Assembly: GCA_003697135.1 (NCBI GenBank)
Contig: RFGC01000038.1
Span: forward strand, 98,320 to 162,319
Source of the DNA: Acidobacteriota bacterium
Lineage (GTDB): Bacteria > Acidobacteriota > Blastocatellia > Pyrinomonadales > Pyrinomonadaceae
Length of the DNA: 64,000 nt
Reading direction: 5' to 3'
Shown piece after piece: positions 52,201-61,739 of the stretch. The translations under genes were made by a program, and so were the position numbers. Numbering within the stretch: position 1 is the first letter of the stretch; the number at the start of each line of letters is the position of its first letter. The notes below the pieces were generated by a model. The model was given only the letters and a program-made list of their open reading frames with translations, was not told where the DNA came from and did no database searches.

Positions 52201-52229
52201 TTGACGAACAAATGTCAAAAGGCTAGGAT
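52201..52229 (+). promoter_or_regulatory. Sigma-70-type promoter before the exported unknown gene
   Basis: TTGACG (52201-52206; five of six) and TAGGAT (52224-52229; four of six) spaced 17 bp, 42 bp upstream of the ATG and just after the rimO stop. Confidence 0.65.
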
Positions 52230-52271
52230 AGATAAAGATTGCGGTTGTTTTGTTGGGAGGAGTTGAAAAGT

Positions 52272-53228
52272 ATGAAAAAGTATTTCGCGCTAGTGCTCCT
52301 ATTGTGCTTTGCGGTGTTGGTGAAAGGACAAGTAGCAGAGCCAACCCCAACACTAGTAGTAGAAAAGAAGGACCAAAAACTACCATGGGCTAAAGGTAAC
52401 CATCTTTTTTGTGCAGGCTACATACAGAACTCACCGATAAACACCGAGTGGGAAGTTGTCGGTTCTCCAGATGAAAGAGAACAAAACATCTACAGCGAAA
52501 ACGATTTTCTCTACATCAGTCGTGGGCTTGGAAACATTCAACCAGGTGACACTCTTCAAATTATACGGCCACGCGGGCGAGTTGAAACTCGGCATTCTCA
52601 AAAAAAGGATTTGGGATTTTATGTTCAGGAAATCGGAATGGTTGAAATCGTTAGGGTGAAACCCGAAATAGTAGTAGCAAGGGTCAAAATGTCATGCGAC
52701 AATATACTGCTCGGAGATTTGCTAATACCTGTGCCTAGCCGAACCAGTCCATTGTATGAAGAACGGCCGCCGTTAGACATTTTCGCAAATCCAAGCGGAA
52801 AAATAACCGGAAAGATCATAATGGCAAGAGATGGACTGGAAGCACTGTCAGCCAATCAAATTGTTTACATAGATTTAGGCACAGAAGACAATATCAAAGT
52901 CGGTGATTACCTAACAGTTTTTCGTCCTTTAGGTAAAGGCGGGGTTGTGAACCTGTATGCCAAAGAAACTCTGAGTGCTAGAGATGAAGGCTTTCAAAGC
53001 AATGCATATCGCGGCGGGAAATTCTCCATTCAAGCGCCTCGAAAATCCGGTGAATATGCCAATGGCTCAATTGTAACAAGCAAAGATGCCAAAAGCCGTC
53101 GCCCAAAGGATTTGAGATTGATTGTCGGCGAGATAGTTGTTTTGAACGTCAAAGAAAAGACTGCTACAGCTTTAATTACAAGAAGCAATCAGGAAATCCA
53201 TCCTGGCGACATGGTTGAACTTCAGTAA
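52272..53228 (+). CDS. Exported protein of unknown function
   Basis: 318 residues from the ATG at 52272, with GGAGGAG upstream. A signal peptide (1-19, ending VKGQ) is followed by a beta-rich chain with three similar segments in which a hydrophobic strand leads to GDxLxxxxPxG or a like turn: IQPGDTLQIIRPRG, IKVGDYLTVFRPLG and IHPGDMVELQ at the C-terminus. This resembles the C-terminal domain of FlgT-like or outer-membrane-associated proteins, but I cannot assign it. It contains two Cys in the mature part (HLFCAG, KMSCDN). It is a single-gene unit with a good promoter and a terminator. Confidence 0.75.
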   Translation: MKKYFALVLLLCFAVLVKGQVAEPTPTLVVEKKDQKLPWAKGNHLFCAGYIQNSPINTEWEVVGSPDEREQNIYSENDFLYISRGLGNIQPGDTLQIIRPRGRVETRHSQKKDLGFYVQEIGMVEIVRVKPEIVVARVKMSCDNILLGDLLIPVPSRTSPLYEERPPLDIFANPSGKITGKIIMARDGLEALSANQIVYIDLGTEDNIKVGDYLTVFRPLGKGGVVNLYAKETLSARDEGFQSNAYRGGKFSIQAPRKSGEYANGSIVTSKDAKSRRPKDLRLIVGEIVVLNVKEKTATALITRSNQEIHPGDMVELQ

Positions 53229-53240
53229 TTTATACAAGCT

Positions 53241-53309
53241 AGGCGCTGTCGTCTAAACAGGCAATTCTCACTTTTCAAAACCCAACTGCAAAGACGGCAG
53301 TGCCTTTTT
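53241..53309 (+). terminator. Long-loop terminator after the exported unknown gene
   Basis: A 14-bp stem (53241-53254 with 53292-53305) containing two G-U pairs, a 37-base loop, and a tail of TTTT. It lies between convergent genes and may serve mainly the plus strand. Confidence 0.65.
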
Positions 53310-53330
53310 AATTCAAAAAGACCTTCGATT

Positions 53331-54356
53331 CTAATTGAAAAGATTTTCAACATATTTTTTCGGATCAAAAACAACAAGGTCATCAATCTTTTCGCCGATA
53401 CCGACGTAGCGGATAGGAAGATTTAATTCTTTTGCTATTGCCACAGCTATACCGCCCTTAGCCGTGCCATCGAGTTTTGTTAAAACGATTCCCGTAACAT
53501 TCGCTGTTTTCGTGAACTGGCGTGCCTGCTCAAGTCCGTTTTGTCCTGTTACAGCATCAATAACCAACAGAGTTTCGTGCGGAGCACCTTCAACCTCACG
53601 AGAAGCAACTCGCTTCATTTTTTCAAGCTCAGCCATTAGGTTTGATTTGTTGTGAAGTCTTCCCGCAGTATCAACTATCAGAACATCGGTGCCACGTGCT
53701 TTTGCAGATTTTATAGCATCGAAAAGCACCGCAGCTGGATCAGTTCCTTGCTTCTGCTGAATTATCGGAACATCAGCTCTTTCAGCCCAAATTTTCAGCT
53801 GGTCATTTGCGGCCGCTCTGAAAGTATCTGCCGCACAGATCAAAACTCCATTTCCTTCGTTCTTAATTCGATAAGCCAATTTCCCGATTGTTGTAGTCTT
53901 GCCGACGCCGTTGACGCCTACAACCATCATGACATAAGGCTTTATGCCAGAATCAAATATAGTCTCGTCCGAAATGCCCTTGGTGCCTTGTAAGATTTTC
54001 AAAATTTCTCTTTTGATAGCTTCTTTGAGCGCTAAAACGTCATTTATTTCCTGCCTTGAAACACCTTGACGGACAGCTTCTAAAATTTGCATCGTTGTCG
54101 CAACGCCAATGTCCGTCGAGATCAAAATTTCTTCAAGCTCTTCGAGCAAAGATTCGTCAATTTTCCGGTTTCTACCGAAAACAGACTCAAACTTACTGGT
54201 TATCGAGGCTCTAGTTTTTTCAATCGCATTAGCAAAACGATAGCTAAACTCTTTTTCGATTCTTTCTTCTTCTGCCTTTAACTCTTCAAGGCTTTTATCC
54301 AAACCGAGAATAGATGTTGAAAATGGGTCTTGCTTTTTTCTTCGCCAAAATACCAT
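53331..54356 (-). CDS. ftsY: Signal recognition particle receptor FtsY
   Basis: 341 residues from the ATG at 54356 ([12 protein letters not shown]), with GGAG seven bases upstream; an in-frame TTG at 54389 is less likely. The short charged A-like region is followed by the helical N domain (about 40-115) and the GTPase domain: G1 [28 protein letters not shown]3 [15 protein letters not shown]4 [10 protein letters not shown] and the closing GIGEKIDDL. FtsY docks the SRP-ribosome complex at the inner membrane. The N-terminal acidic A domain of E. coli is absent, as in many bacteria. Single gene. Confidence 0.95.
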   Translation of the reverse strand: MVFWRRKKQDPFSTSILGLDKSLEELKAEEERIEKEFSYRFANAIEKTRASITSKFESVFGRNRKIDESLLEELEEILISTDIGVATTMQILEAVRQGVSRQEINDVLALKEAIKREILKILQGTKGISDETIFDSGIKPYVMMVVGVNGVGKTTTIGKLAYRIKNEGNGVLICAADTFRAAANDQLKIWAERADVPIIQQKQGTDPAAVLFDAIKSAKARGTDVLIVDTAGRLHNKSNLMAELEKMKRVASREVEGAPHETLLVIDAVTGQNGLEQARQFTKTANVTGIVLTKLDGTAKGGIAVAIAKELNLPIRYVGIGEKIDDLVVFDPKKYVENLFN

Positions 54357-54529
54357 AAAATAACTCCGATTTGATAAGATGAAATTCAATTATACGAATG
54401 CAGGAAAACCGTTTCAAAAACCGCGCAAACACGGAATTCTAGCTTATTAGATGCATTTCCCGACTTAGAAACTAGTTAACTTGAAGACATCAATTTTGTA
54501 GGTTTGCTAAATTCTGCTAAAACTCTCTT

Positions 54530-55921
54530 ATGCTTCAGGAATTAGCAGAAAAACTATTCAAAGAACGCCTTGAGTCGCAAGTGAAAATCCCACAAATTGA
54601 AAAACGCCAACCTGTTCATGTGGTCTATGGCGGAGCAAACCTCTTCAAAGCTGATACGCCTGAAAAGCTCGGCAAAATCGCATTGAAATCAATCGAAACA
54701 TACGCTCCGAATTTCGTGGAATTTGCCAAAGCTATGGGATTTCTTCACACAAAATCGCTAGATGAGAGTCTCATAGAGACTGCCGAAGATGAAGAAAAAA
54801 TAAAAAATGCAGGTTTCGATACCTGGCTTGCGTGGAGCGTTTATCATAGAACGATTGAAAAACTCCGAAACGAACCCGTCGAAGATTTTCGCATAGATTT
54901 TGAGGACGGATATGGCTTTCGCACCAATGACGAAGAAGACCTCCACGCTCGCACAGCTTCTGAAGAGCTTGCAAAAAACGTTTCTTCAGGAAAAGCCCTC
55001 CCTTTCTGCGGCCTGCGTATAAAATCCTTTGCACCTGAAACTTTCAAAAGGGCTGTTCGCACATTGGAAATTTTCTTACAGAACTTCGCTGAAAAAACCG
55101 ATTCATTCAAAAACTTCAAAAGCATCTCTGAAAATTTCGTAGTCACACTTCCCAAAATCACAAGCTATCGAGAAGTTGAAGTTTTAGCAAAACTCTTGGA
55201 AGTCTTTGAAAGAGAAAGCTCCTTGCCCATAGGCACACTTAAAATCGAGATAATGATCGAAACTCCACAATCCATTTTGAATGAAGATGGCAAAATAGTT
55301 TTACAGGATTTGGTAAAGGCTGGAGAAGGACGAGTTGTTTCGGCGCACTTTGGAGCTTTCGACTACACAGCAAGTTTCGGAATCTCAGGTATTTACCAAC
55401 ATTTACAACATGATTCATGCAATCTGGCTCGTCAATTGATGCAACTTGCTCTTGCTCGACTTGGGATAAGACTTTCTGATTCTGTGACTATCGAAATGCC
55501 TATTCCCATTCACAAAGGTGAAAATCTATCGGCAAAACAAATCGAAGAAAACAAACTCGTAGTCCACCAAGCATGGCGAAAACATTTTGAAAATGTAACT
55601 TTTTCTTTGAGCAACGGTTTTTATCAAAGCTGGGACCTGCATCCAGCGCAACTTGTAGCTCGCTATGCCGCTCTTTACTCGTTTTTCTTAAGTGCAAAAG
55701 ATGAACAAGCAAAAAGGCTAAAAAATTTCATCGAAAAAGCAACTCAGGCAAGCCTTACAGGAAACATTTTCGATGATGCCGCTTCGGTAATTGGAATCAT
55801 TAACTTCTTTCGCAAAGCCAAAAACTGTGGGGCACTGAGTGAAGAAGAAATCAGCCAAGCAACCGGACTACGATTTGATGAACTCAGCTCGGCTTCGTTT
55901 CTAAAACTTCCTGAAAACTAA
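54530..55921 (+). CDS. HpcH/HpaI-like aldolase (DUF6986-type)
   Basis: 463 residues, larger than classical HpcH/HpaI or CitE enzymes. The barrel signatures are FRIDFEDGYGFR (metal-binding Glu/Asp region), FVVTLPKITSYREVEVLAKL, LKIEIMIETPQSIL, and VVSAHFGAFDYTASFGI. It probably cleaves or forms a C-C bond next to a carboxylate with a divalent metal; the substrate is unknown. The next gene begins seven bases after the stop, but its function (O-antigen-ligase-like) is unrelated. It lies divergently from ftsY. Confidence 0.78.
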   Translation: MLQELAEKLFKERLESQVKIPQIEKRQPVHVVYGGANLFKADTPEKLGKIALKSIETYAPNFVEFAKAMGFLHTKSLDESLIETAEDEEKIKNAGFDTWLAWSVYHRTIEKLRNEPVEDFRIDFEDGYGFRTNDEEDLHARTASEELAKNVSSGKALPFCGLRIKSFAPETFKRAVRTLEIFLQNFAEKTDSFKNFKSISENFVVTLPKITSYREVEVLAKLLEVFERESSLPIGTLKIEIMIETPQSILNEDGKIVLQDLVKAGEGRVVSAHFGAFDYTASFGISGIYQHLQHDSCNLARQLMQLALARLGIRLSDSVTIEMPIPIHKGENLSAKQIEENKLVVHQAWRKHFENVTFSLSNGFYQSWDLHPAQLVARYAALYSFFLSAKDEQAKRLKNFIEKATQASLTGNIFDDAASVIGIINFFRKAKNCGALSEEEISQATGLRFDELSSASFLKLPEN

Positions 55922-55927
55922 ATTTTG

Positions 55928-57166
55928 ATGATTGCTCAAATCGCAAAATACTTGCTTTTCGCTTATATCTTCTCGCTCGGATACATTCAGCCTTCTGTTT
56001 TTGTTTTAGGTTTTACAGTAGCGCCTTCGGACTTTTTATTTCCTTTGGTTTTCGCATTCTGGTTTCTTGCGGTTGCAAAAAAGCAAATTTATTTAAGTTG
56101 GCATTCATTTTTCCAGCTCTTGCTACTTTATTTTCTCGCAATGGCGATCTCCGCTCTTTTTTCGGAAGACGTTTTTAGAAGTTCGGTTAAGCTATTCACT
56201 CAAATTTACCTGCTACTTCTCCCTGTTTTGGTGTATAGCTTAATTCAATCTGAAAAAGACTTACGTCTAGCACTTACGGCGTGGCTTACTGGCTGTCTGA
56301 TTCCCATTTCTATAGGCTTGATTGCGATTTTCACCTACTATCTCGATTCAGAAAATCCGCTTCTCCGATACTGGACTTACCATTTTGGTTCTGCTCCATC
56401 GGGCAGTTACCCACGTCTTCGTTCGACATTCCTAACACCGAGTTTGCTTCTAAACTACCTAAGCGTGAGCCTTTCGATTTTGCTTGGCATTTCAAAAATA
56501 GGCTGGATTGACAAAAGATTTTCTGCCATTTTGCTGGTTTTAATCCTAATCGTTTCGATCTTCACTGTTTCTTCAGGACTTGGGAGCATCCCTTTGATTC
56601 TAGGGATATGGTTTTATTTTGAAAACAAACCACTCAGAGCTTTCGGCCTTGCTGTTGGCGTTGGAAGTGCAATTCTTTTTTACGGAGTTAATTTCATCGC
56701 CCTGCAGCCACATTCTACTGCTTCTTTTGCATTTAATTTTTTCGGCTATTCGATTCAGCCATCAGCAAGACTCATGGTTTGGATAGAATCTTCTAGAACT
56801 TTTTTTGACAATTTCCTTTTTGGCAAAGGCATTGGGCAAGATTCATGCCGCGTTATCTTCCAAAACTCAGATGGCTCTTTCAGCCTTCTAACCGACGCTC
56901 ACAACATCTTCTTAAGCGTCGCTTCACAAACAGGTATCTTAGGGCTTTTTGCAATTACTACCTTGATTTTCTCGATACTCAAAATCTCGTTCGCAAATGG
57001 CTTGAAAAAACGAGACCCGCTTTTATTCTCGCTGGGTTTAGGATTCTTTGCTGCTGCCTTTTATCAAGGCTTGCTGGGTTCATTTGAAGACGCAAGGCAC
57101 CTATGGGTGCTAATAGGCTTGATTTTATCGGCGGTAAAACTTTTAGAAGAAAAATCGGCAACCTAA
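55928..57166 (+). CDS. O-antigen ligase/polymerase-like membrane protein (Wzy/WaaL family)
   Basis: 412 residues, about 10-12 membrane segments. The family motif region is the large periplasmic loop and following helix FLFGKGIGQDSCRVIFQ and LTDAHNIFLSVASQTGILGL, with the conserved His of the ligase/polymerase domain. It would join or polymerise lipid-linked glycan units at the outer face of the inner membrane. It lies far from the glycan cluster at 6.8-13.4 kb but may act in the same pathway. The start follows the aldolase gene closely. Confidence 0.83.
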   Translation: MIAQIAKYLLFAYIFSLGYIQPSVFVLGFTVAPSDFLFPLVFAFWFLAVAKKQIYLSWHSFFQLLLLYFLAMAISALFSEDVFRSSVKLFTQIYLLLLPVLVYSLIQSEKDLRLALTAWLTGCLIPISIGLIAIFTYYLDSENPLLRYWTYHFGSAPSGSYPRLRSTFLTPSLLLNYLSVSLSILLGISKIGWIDKRFSAILLVLILIVSIFTVSSGLGSIPLILGIWFYFENKPLRAFGLAVGVGSAILFYGVNFIALQPHSTASFAFNFFGYSIQPSARLMVWIESSRTFFDNFLFGKGIGQDSCRVIFQNSDGSFSLLTDAHNIFLSVASQTGILGLFAITTLIFSILKISFANGLKKRDPLLFSLGLGFFAAAFYQGLLGSFEDARHLWVLIGLILSAVKLLEEKSAT

Positions 57167-57492
57167 ACCAGAAACCATCAGCTTGCATAGCGGCTGCACA
57201 TAAGGCAAGCGCAGCGGCTGGCACATTTGAGAATGCCGGCTTGCTTTGGGCTATGGCTATCTCTAAAGCTACAAAACACAGCGGTAAGATAGACTTGGTT
57301 TCGTTACTCGCACGATTACTATCAAAAGAAAGCCATTTAACAGCGGCGTTGACTCCAGATTACCTCAGTGCAGGACGTGCATATCGCTCATGGCCGTTCT
57401 TATTTTGAGTGTCCTTTTCATTTTATCTTTAGAGGCTTTTTTCATATCACAACACATGCCTGAACTTTCAGTAAGTTTTTATCACTTGATAA
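57167..57492. other. Gene-poor stretch with a possible small or decayed ORF
   Basis: A frame runs through 57167-57408 on the plus strand (HKASAAAGTFENAGLLWAM..., then LVSLLARLLSKESHLTAAL) and is Ala/Leu-rich like real coding sequence. It is open upstream only into the O-antigen-ligase-like gene and has no own ribosome site. It may be a remnant of a lost gene or chance. No terminator or promoter was recognised. TTATCACTTGATAA lies next to the stop of the BMP-family gene. Confidence 0.35.
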
Positions 57493-58545
57493 CTACTTCG
57501 CCATTGCGTCTGTTACCTTAATTTCACCTGATACGATTTTCTTCTTCGCCTGTTCAACTTTTTCTATAACTTCTTTCGGGATGAGATTTTCATTATATTC
57601 ATCCATTGCATAGCCGACTCCGTCCTTGTCTAGTCCGAAAGAATGAATGCCGCCTTGAAATTTTCCTTCCAAAACTTCTTTAACAACGTCGTAAACTGCG
57701 TTGTCAACGCGCTTGACCATCGAAGTTAAAACAAAACCCGGCTTGACACCGTTTTGGTTTGAGTCCACGCCAATTACGTATTTTCTAGCCTCTCCTTTTT
57801 CGTCCCTTCCATATTGCTCAACAGCATCGAAAGCACCTAATCCAGAGTTTCCCGCTGCGGTAAAGATAATATCTGCACCTTTTTCTATTTGAGATAAAGC
57901 AAGCTCTTTACCTTTTCCGGGATTATTCCAAGCGGCATCTGTAACGCCTACATAATTGTCAATCACGCGGATATTAGGATTAACAGAGCGCGCACCTTCT
58001 TCGTAACCAACCTTAAAGCGATGAATCAAGGGAATATCCATTCCACCCACGAAACCAATTACACCTGTTTTCGACTTCTCTGCAGCAATTATCCCAACGA
58101 GATACGAACCTTCATGTTCGCGGAATACCAAAGATGCAACATTTTTCTTTGGGGTTTTACCATCGTCTTCAAAGATAATGCCGTCAACAATTGCAAATTT
58201 CACGTTGGGAAAATCGCGTGCGACTTTTTGCATCAGTGGACCTTGAGCGAATCCAACACCTATGACCAAATCAAAGTTCTTCTCGGCAAAGGCGCGCATT
58301 GCTGGCTCGATTGAAGTAGGATTTCCCGGTTCTATGTCGTATAAACAAACTCCAAGCTCCTTTTGAGCACGTTTGACACCTTCCCAAGCCGCCGCATTGA
58401 ACGAACGATCGTTTTTACCACCAATGTCGAAAACTATCCCAACCTTAATGCTATTGCAATCAGCCGCAACGTCCGAGCTGCAACCGCTCGTGAACGTGGC
58501 TATTAGAATTAAAAAAACAAACACAATTAAATTGCCAATTTTCAT
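57493..58545 (-). CDS. BMP-family substrate-binding lipoprotein (Med/PnrA-like)
   Basis: 350 residues. A lipoprotein signal (FTSGCSS, Cys at about 22) is followed by the BMP fold: VGIVFDIGGKNDRSFNAAAWEG, DLVIGVGFAQGPLMQKVA, VASLVFREHEGSYLVGIIAA, GFVGGMDIPLIHRFKVGYEEGA, IIFTAAGNSGLGAFDA and YVIGVDSNQNGVKPGFVLTSM. Such proteins bind purine nucleosides for an ABC importer; the matching ATPase and permease genes are not in the window. AAAGG lies five bases before the ATG. Confidence 0.92.
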   Translation of the reverse strand: MKIGNLIVFVFLILIATFTSGCSSDVAADCNSIKVGIVFDIGGKNDRSFNAAAWEGVKRAQKELGVCLYDIEPGNPTSIEPAMRAFAEKNFDLVIGVGFAQGPLMQKVARDFPNVKFAIVDGIIFEDDGKTPKKNVASLVFREHEGSYLVGIIAAEKSKTGVIGFVGGMDIPLIHRFKVGYEEGARSVNPNIRVIDNYVGVTDAAWNNPGKGKELALSQIEKGADIIFTAAGNSGLGAFDAVEQYGRDEKGEARKYVIGVDSNQNGVKPGFVLTSMVKRVDNAVYDVVKEVLEGKFQGGIHSFGLDKDGVGYAMDEYNENLIPKEVIEKVEQAKKKIVSGEIKVTDAMAK

Positions 58546-58664
58546 AGAGACCTTTCGATTTTATTAAGATTACCAAAAAAATGATATTCCCAGCAGGAAA
58601 GTTTTTCCACCTGAAAGCTTGATTTTGTCTTCAGAACTTGACGGCTTTATGATTAGAGAAATGT

Positions 58665-59300
58665 ATGAGCAAAAGCTTTCGTTATCCGCCACCAATTATA
58701 ACGGAGCCTTTACGCTATTTCGCATTGTTTGTAAGCAAGCTACTCTGGCGAATTGAATATCATGGCCTTGAAAATATACCTCAAGATTCTTCAAAAGGAT
58801 TCATAATCGCCGCAAACCACCAAACTTATCTCGATCCGTTTTGGATTTGCATTCCGATAAAGCGCAAATACCGCTTCATGGCTTGGGAAAAAGCATTTGA
58901 ATGGTTTTTTGTAGGAAGACTGATTCGCTATTTTGGGGCTTTCCCTGTGAATATAGAGCGCGCAACGAAAGAATCATTCAAGCAAGCCATAGAAACCTTG
59001 CGTGACGGAGCAGTTTTAGTGATTTTTCCTGAAGGAACAAGAGAGCTTTCCGACGGAAAACTCTTGCCTTTCAAGCCGGGTGTCATAAGAATTGCAATGA
59101 AAGCCGGTGCACCTATTTTGCCTGTAACAATTCAAGGTGCAAACAAAGTCTGGGCAAGAAATCACAAGTTGCCGCGCCTGTGGGGGAAAATCAAAGTATT
59201 CTACCACCCGATTTTTCATGTGCCTTCAACAAATGAAAACTACGAAGAATTGGCGAGCCAACTACAACGAATAATTGAACAAACACCAAACAGCAAATAG
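58665..59300 (+). CDS. plsC: 1-acyl-sn-glycerol-3-phosphate acyltransferase
   Basis: 211 residues. Motif I NHQTYLD (NHx4D) in IIAANHQTYLDPFW, motif II region in FPVNIERATKESF, motif III FPEGTRELSDGKLLPFKPGV and motif IV ILPVTIQGA are all present. It acylates lysophosphatidic acid at the inner membrane to give phosphatidic acid, feeding the CDP-diacylglycerol used by PgsA. Monocistronic; convergent with the methyltransferase gene. Confidence 0.93.
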   Translation: MSKSFRYPPPIITEPLRYFALFVSKLLWRIEYHGLENIPQDSSKGFIIAANHQTYLDPFWICIPIKRKYRFMAWEKAFEWFFVGRLIRYFGAFPVNIERATKESFKQAIETLRDGAVLVIFPEGTRELSDGKLLPFKPGVIRIAMKAGAPILPVTIQGANKVWARNHKLPRLWGKIKVFYHPIFHVPSTNENYEELASQLQRIIEQTPNSK

Positions 59301-59422
59301 TTAAGATACTTTCAAACTACAAAACCAAACTAATGTAACAGTAGCAAACTTCAAGTGCTCTGATCTCTTAGTGGTGAGACGAAACTTTTTCTGCTAGTTG
59401 AGACTTTGCAAGGCTTCGCTTT

Positions 59423-60013
59423 TTACTGAGTTATCTTCCGAAAGCGAAACTCGATCTCCTCAAAACCTCCTACCCAATAGCACCATAGCCGCGAAGTGAT
59501 AAAGGGAGAGAGGTTAGCAAAAAAGTCAATGATTTTACCTAAAATGGTGGCTGTGTAAAACACTGGTGTTGAAAGTACTTCTCTTTTCAAGTAGGGCTGA
59601 GCAAACCACCGAAGGCGCATATATTCTAGCTTGAAAGGCACGATTACATAACTTTTTGGAAACTTGTCGCTAAAATAGAAAGAGAATGTTACATCGAAAC
59701 CGCGTTTATGGCCAGCGTGAGTAAATCCACGACTAAAGTGAGGCACACGAACAATAACAAGACCATTTGGTGCAAGAATCCGATGAATTTCTCGCATCAC
59801 TGCAAAAGGATTGCTTAGGTGCTCGAGGACATGGTAAGCTCTAATTTCTTCAAAATGATTATCTGGAAAAGGGTAAGGTATTTGCTCAAGATCGAGGAGT
59901 AAATCAGGCTCGGCACTAGGCTCATTATCCACATTCAGAAAGCCAGGTTTTTTGTAGGACCCACAACCAAGATTGAGTCTTTTGGGAAGGTTTGTTGAAA
60001 TTAGCGTGTCCAT
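59423..60013 (-). CDS. Class I SAM-dependent methyltransferase
   Basis: 196 residues from the ATG at 60013 (a TTG two codons upstream is possible). Motif I is RLNLGCGSYKKPGFLNVD (GxGx binding site), then LEQIPYPFPDNHFEEIRAYHVLEHLSNP, followed by a late RVPHFSRGFTHAGHKRGF with several His that could lie in the acceptor pocket. The HVLEHL..P form is common in methyltransferases of glycan and polyketide clusters. Substrate unknown. The gap from here to dapB (60014-60254) holds nothing I can identify. Confidence 0.85.
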   Translation of the reverse strand: MDTLISTNLPKRLNLGCGSYKKPGFLNVDNEPSAEPDLLLDLEQIPYPFPDNHFEEIRAYHVLEHLSNPFAVMREIHRILAPNGLVIVRVPHFSRGFTHAGHKRGFDVTFSFYFSDKFPKSYVIVPFKLEYMRLRWFAQPYLKREVLSTPVFYTATILGKIIDFFANLSPFITSRLWCYWVGGFEEIEFRFRKITQ

Positions 60014-60254
60014 ATACAAGTTTGTATTCTATCAACTTTTGGTGTCATTTTGAATCATGTGATATTCTCAACTGCCAAATCGAACAAAGAGAAATCTCAT
60101 GACTAAGAACGATATTATATTAGACATTTCTAGATTTGTGTGGAATCTACCTGCCATCTCAAAACATTCGCAAGCCAAGCTTTTTCGATTGAGCGATTAG
60201 AAATCAGCTTCCTCTGCCTACTCTCTTTTCACCTAACGCCAACTTTTAAGGGCA

Positions 60255-60973
60255 CTAATCATTTCCAAAACTAAATTTGCTGGAAACAATTTCATCAATT
60301 GCCTGTGAGAATTCATAGAATCCTTGTTTTCCCTGAATCCACTCAGCAGCAAAAATTGCGCCTGATGCAAAGCCCTCACGTGAACGAGCTGTATGTATCA
60401 ATTCAACCGTGTCGGCTTTGCTATCAAAGCCGACGATGTGAGTGCCGGGGATTTCGCCCGCTCTTGTTGATGAGATAGAAAAATCTTTTTCAAAGCTTTG
60501 CAAAACTATTTGCTTTAGTTTCAGAGCAGTTCCACTTGGGGAATCTTTTTTACGCCGATGATGGCGCTCTTCGATGAATACATCATATTCAGAAAATTTT
60601 GAAAATAACTGAGAAGCAAGAGAAACTACTCGATAGAAAATGTTCATACCTATTGAGAAATTAGCTCCAAAAATAAAAGCCCCACGCATTTCTTCAACCA
60701 TTCGCTTTACTACTTCAAATTCCGTTTGCCAACCTGTTGTTCCTTCAACTGAGGAATACCTGCTAGTAAACAAGATGACACATTTCTTTTCACGGCAGAC
60801 GCTACCGAAAAATCTATTGCCACGTCTGCTTGTTTTAGTTTTTCCGCTAAGCTCTCTTCGGAAAGAGTTGCCTCTGCACTGGTAATAACAGCAACTATCT
60901 CATTTCCCTTTTCCTCAGCAAGCCTTTTAATTATCTTGCCCATTGAACCGTATCCTATCAAAGCTATCTTCAT
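60255..60973 (-). pseudogene. dapB: 4-hydroxy-tetrahydrodipicolinate reductase with a frameshift
   Basis: The two halves of DapB lie in different frames. The N-terminal half (ATG 60973) has the Rossmann motif LIGYGSMGKIIK and ADVAIDFSVAS, but after SSCLLAGIP it runs out of frame to a stop at 60710. The C-terminal half continues as VEGTTGWQTEFEVVKRM and GANFSIGMNIFYRVV, with the catalytic EERHHRRKKDSPSGTAL, ending at 60255. The break is at about 60749-60757 and one missing base would explain it. No slippery heptamer is visible. DapB is needed for lysine and meso-diaminopimelate, so a base-calling error or a second copy elsewhere is as likely as true loss. Confidence 0.85.
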
Positions 60974-61092
60974 AGTTTTTATTCCGATAGAAAATCAAGA
61001 CCGAACTCAAAATAGAATAACTAAACTCCAGCTTTTCTGGAAACACAATGAAATATCAAATCTTGCAAAACTGAAAACAAAACACAACTAAA

Positions 61093-61108
61093 AGGCACAA
61101 AAATTGCT
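61093..61108 (+). promoter_or_regulatory. Sigma-54-type (-24/-12) promoter of the pilin gene
   Basis: A GGCAC at 61094-61098, five bases, then TTGCT at 61104-61108 matches the TGGCAC-N5-TTGCW consensus except the first T. Transcription would begin near 61119, leaving a leader of about 130 bases that contains the short inverted repeats GACG..CGTC and GGCAT..ATGCC. PilA genes in many bacteria use sigma-54 with PilR. Confidence 0.65.
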
Positions 61109-61252
61109 TTGTCTGAGGATAAGTAGTCTGATTTAAGTTGTTTGAAACTTGAGAATACTTAAATCAAGACGAGCTTAAGCGTCAACAGGCATCTGAAAAA
61201 TGCCGTATCTTGTTACAAGCTATGTACCAAAAAATGTTACAAAGGAGGAGCT

Positions 61253-61669
61253 ATGAAAAACAAACAAGCAGGATTTTCGTTGGTTGAGGTGCTAATAGTT
61301 CTGGTAATTATAGGGATATTGGCGGCAATTGTTTTTCCCTATCTACGCAGAGCAAGAATGGCAGCGGAAAACGCTAATGCCTTTGCTACCATGAAGACAA
61401 TCATCAATGCAGAGTATGCCTTTTACTCACAAAATCAGCGTTTTGCAAGGCTCTCTGAACTTAATACATCGCAAGTGCCTTTAGGCACGATTGACAGTAG
61501 CGGCAGACTCACCCGTGGAGTTTTCACATTTTCAATGGTGCCGTTAAATCCTACAGATCAAGATTTGAGAAACGGCTTTACGATAACGGCTTCTAGAAGC
61601 GATGCCGATATAATCCCCTACACGATTACCGGGGATCATACCGGCCAAATTACTCAAGTTACACCTTGA
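61253..61669 (+). CDS. Type IV pilin
   Basis: 138 residues with a six-residue leader (MKNKQAG) cut before FSLVEVLIVLVIIGILAAIV; the Glu at +5 is present. The 20-base-long hydrophobic helix continues as FPYLRRARMAAENANAFATM, typical of major pilins. The head domain is short with no Cys. AAAGGAGGAG precedes the ATG (strong ribosome site), fitting high expression. It stands alone with its own sigma-54-type promoter; no pilus machinery is adjacent, and the next gene is an unknown membrane protein. Confidence 0.93.
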   Translation: MKNKQAGFSLVEVLIVLVIIGILAAIVFPYLRRARMAAENANAFATMKTIINAEYAFYSQNQRFARLSELNTSQVPLGTIDSSGRLTRGVFTFSMVPLNPTDQDLRNGFTITASRSDADIIPYTITGDHTGQITQVTP

Positions 61670-61739
61670 TATCTTGATATTAGGTAAACACTAACAAGGC
61701 AGTTGCAAATAAGTTTTTTATTTTCTTGGGAGAGGCATA

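Noticed and set aside
57103..57408. 101-residue frame as a full gene
   Set aside because: Its start lies inside the O-antigen-ligase-like gene and has no ribosome site; only the distal part is noted as a possible remnant.
60745..60760. Programmed frameshifting in dapB
   Set aside because: No slippery heptamer, stimulatory hairpin or internal ribosome site is visible at the junction.
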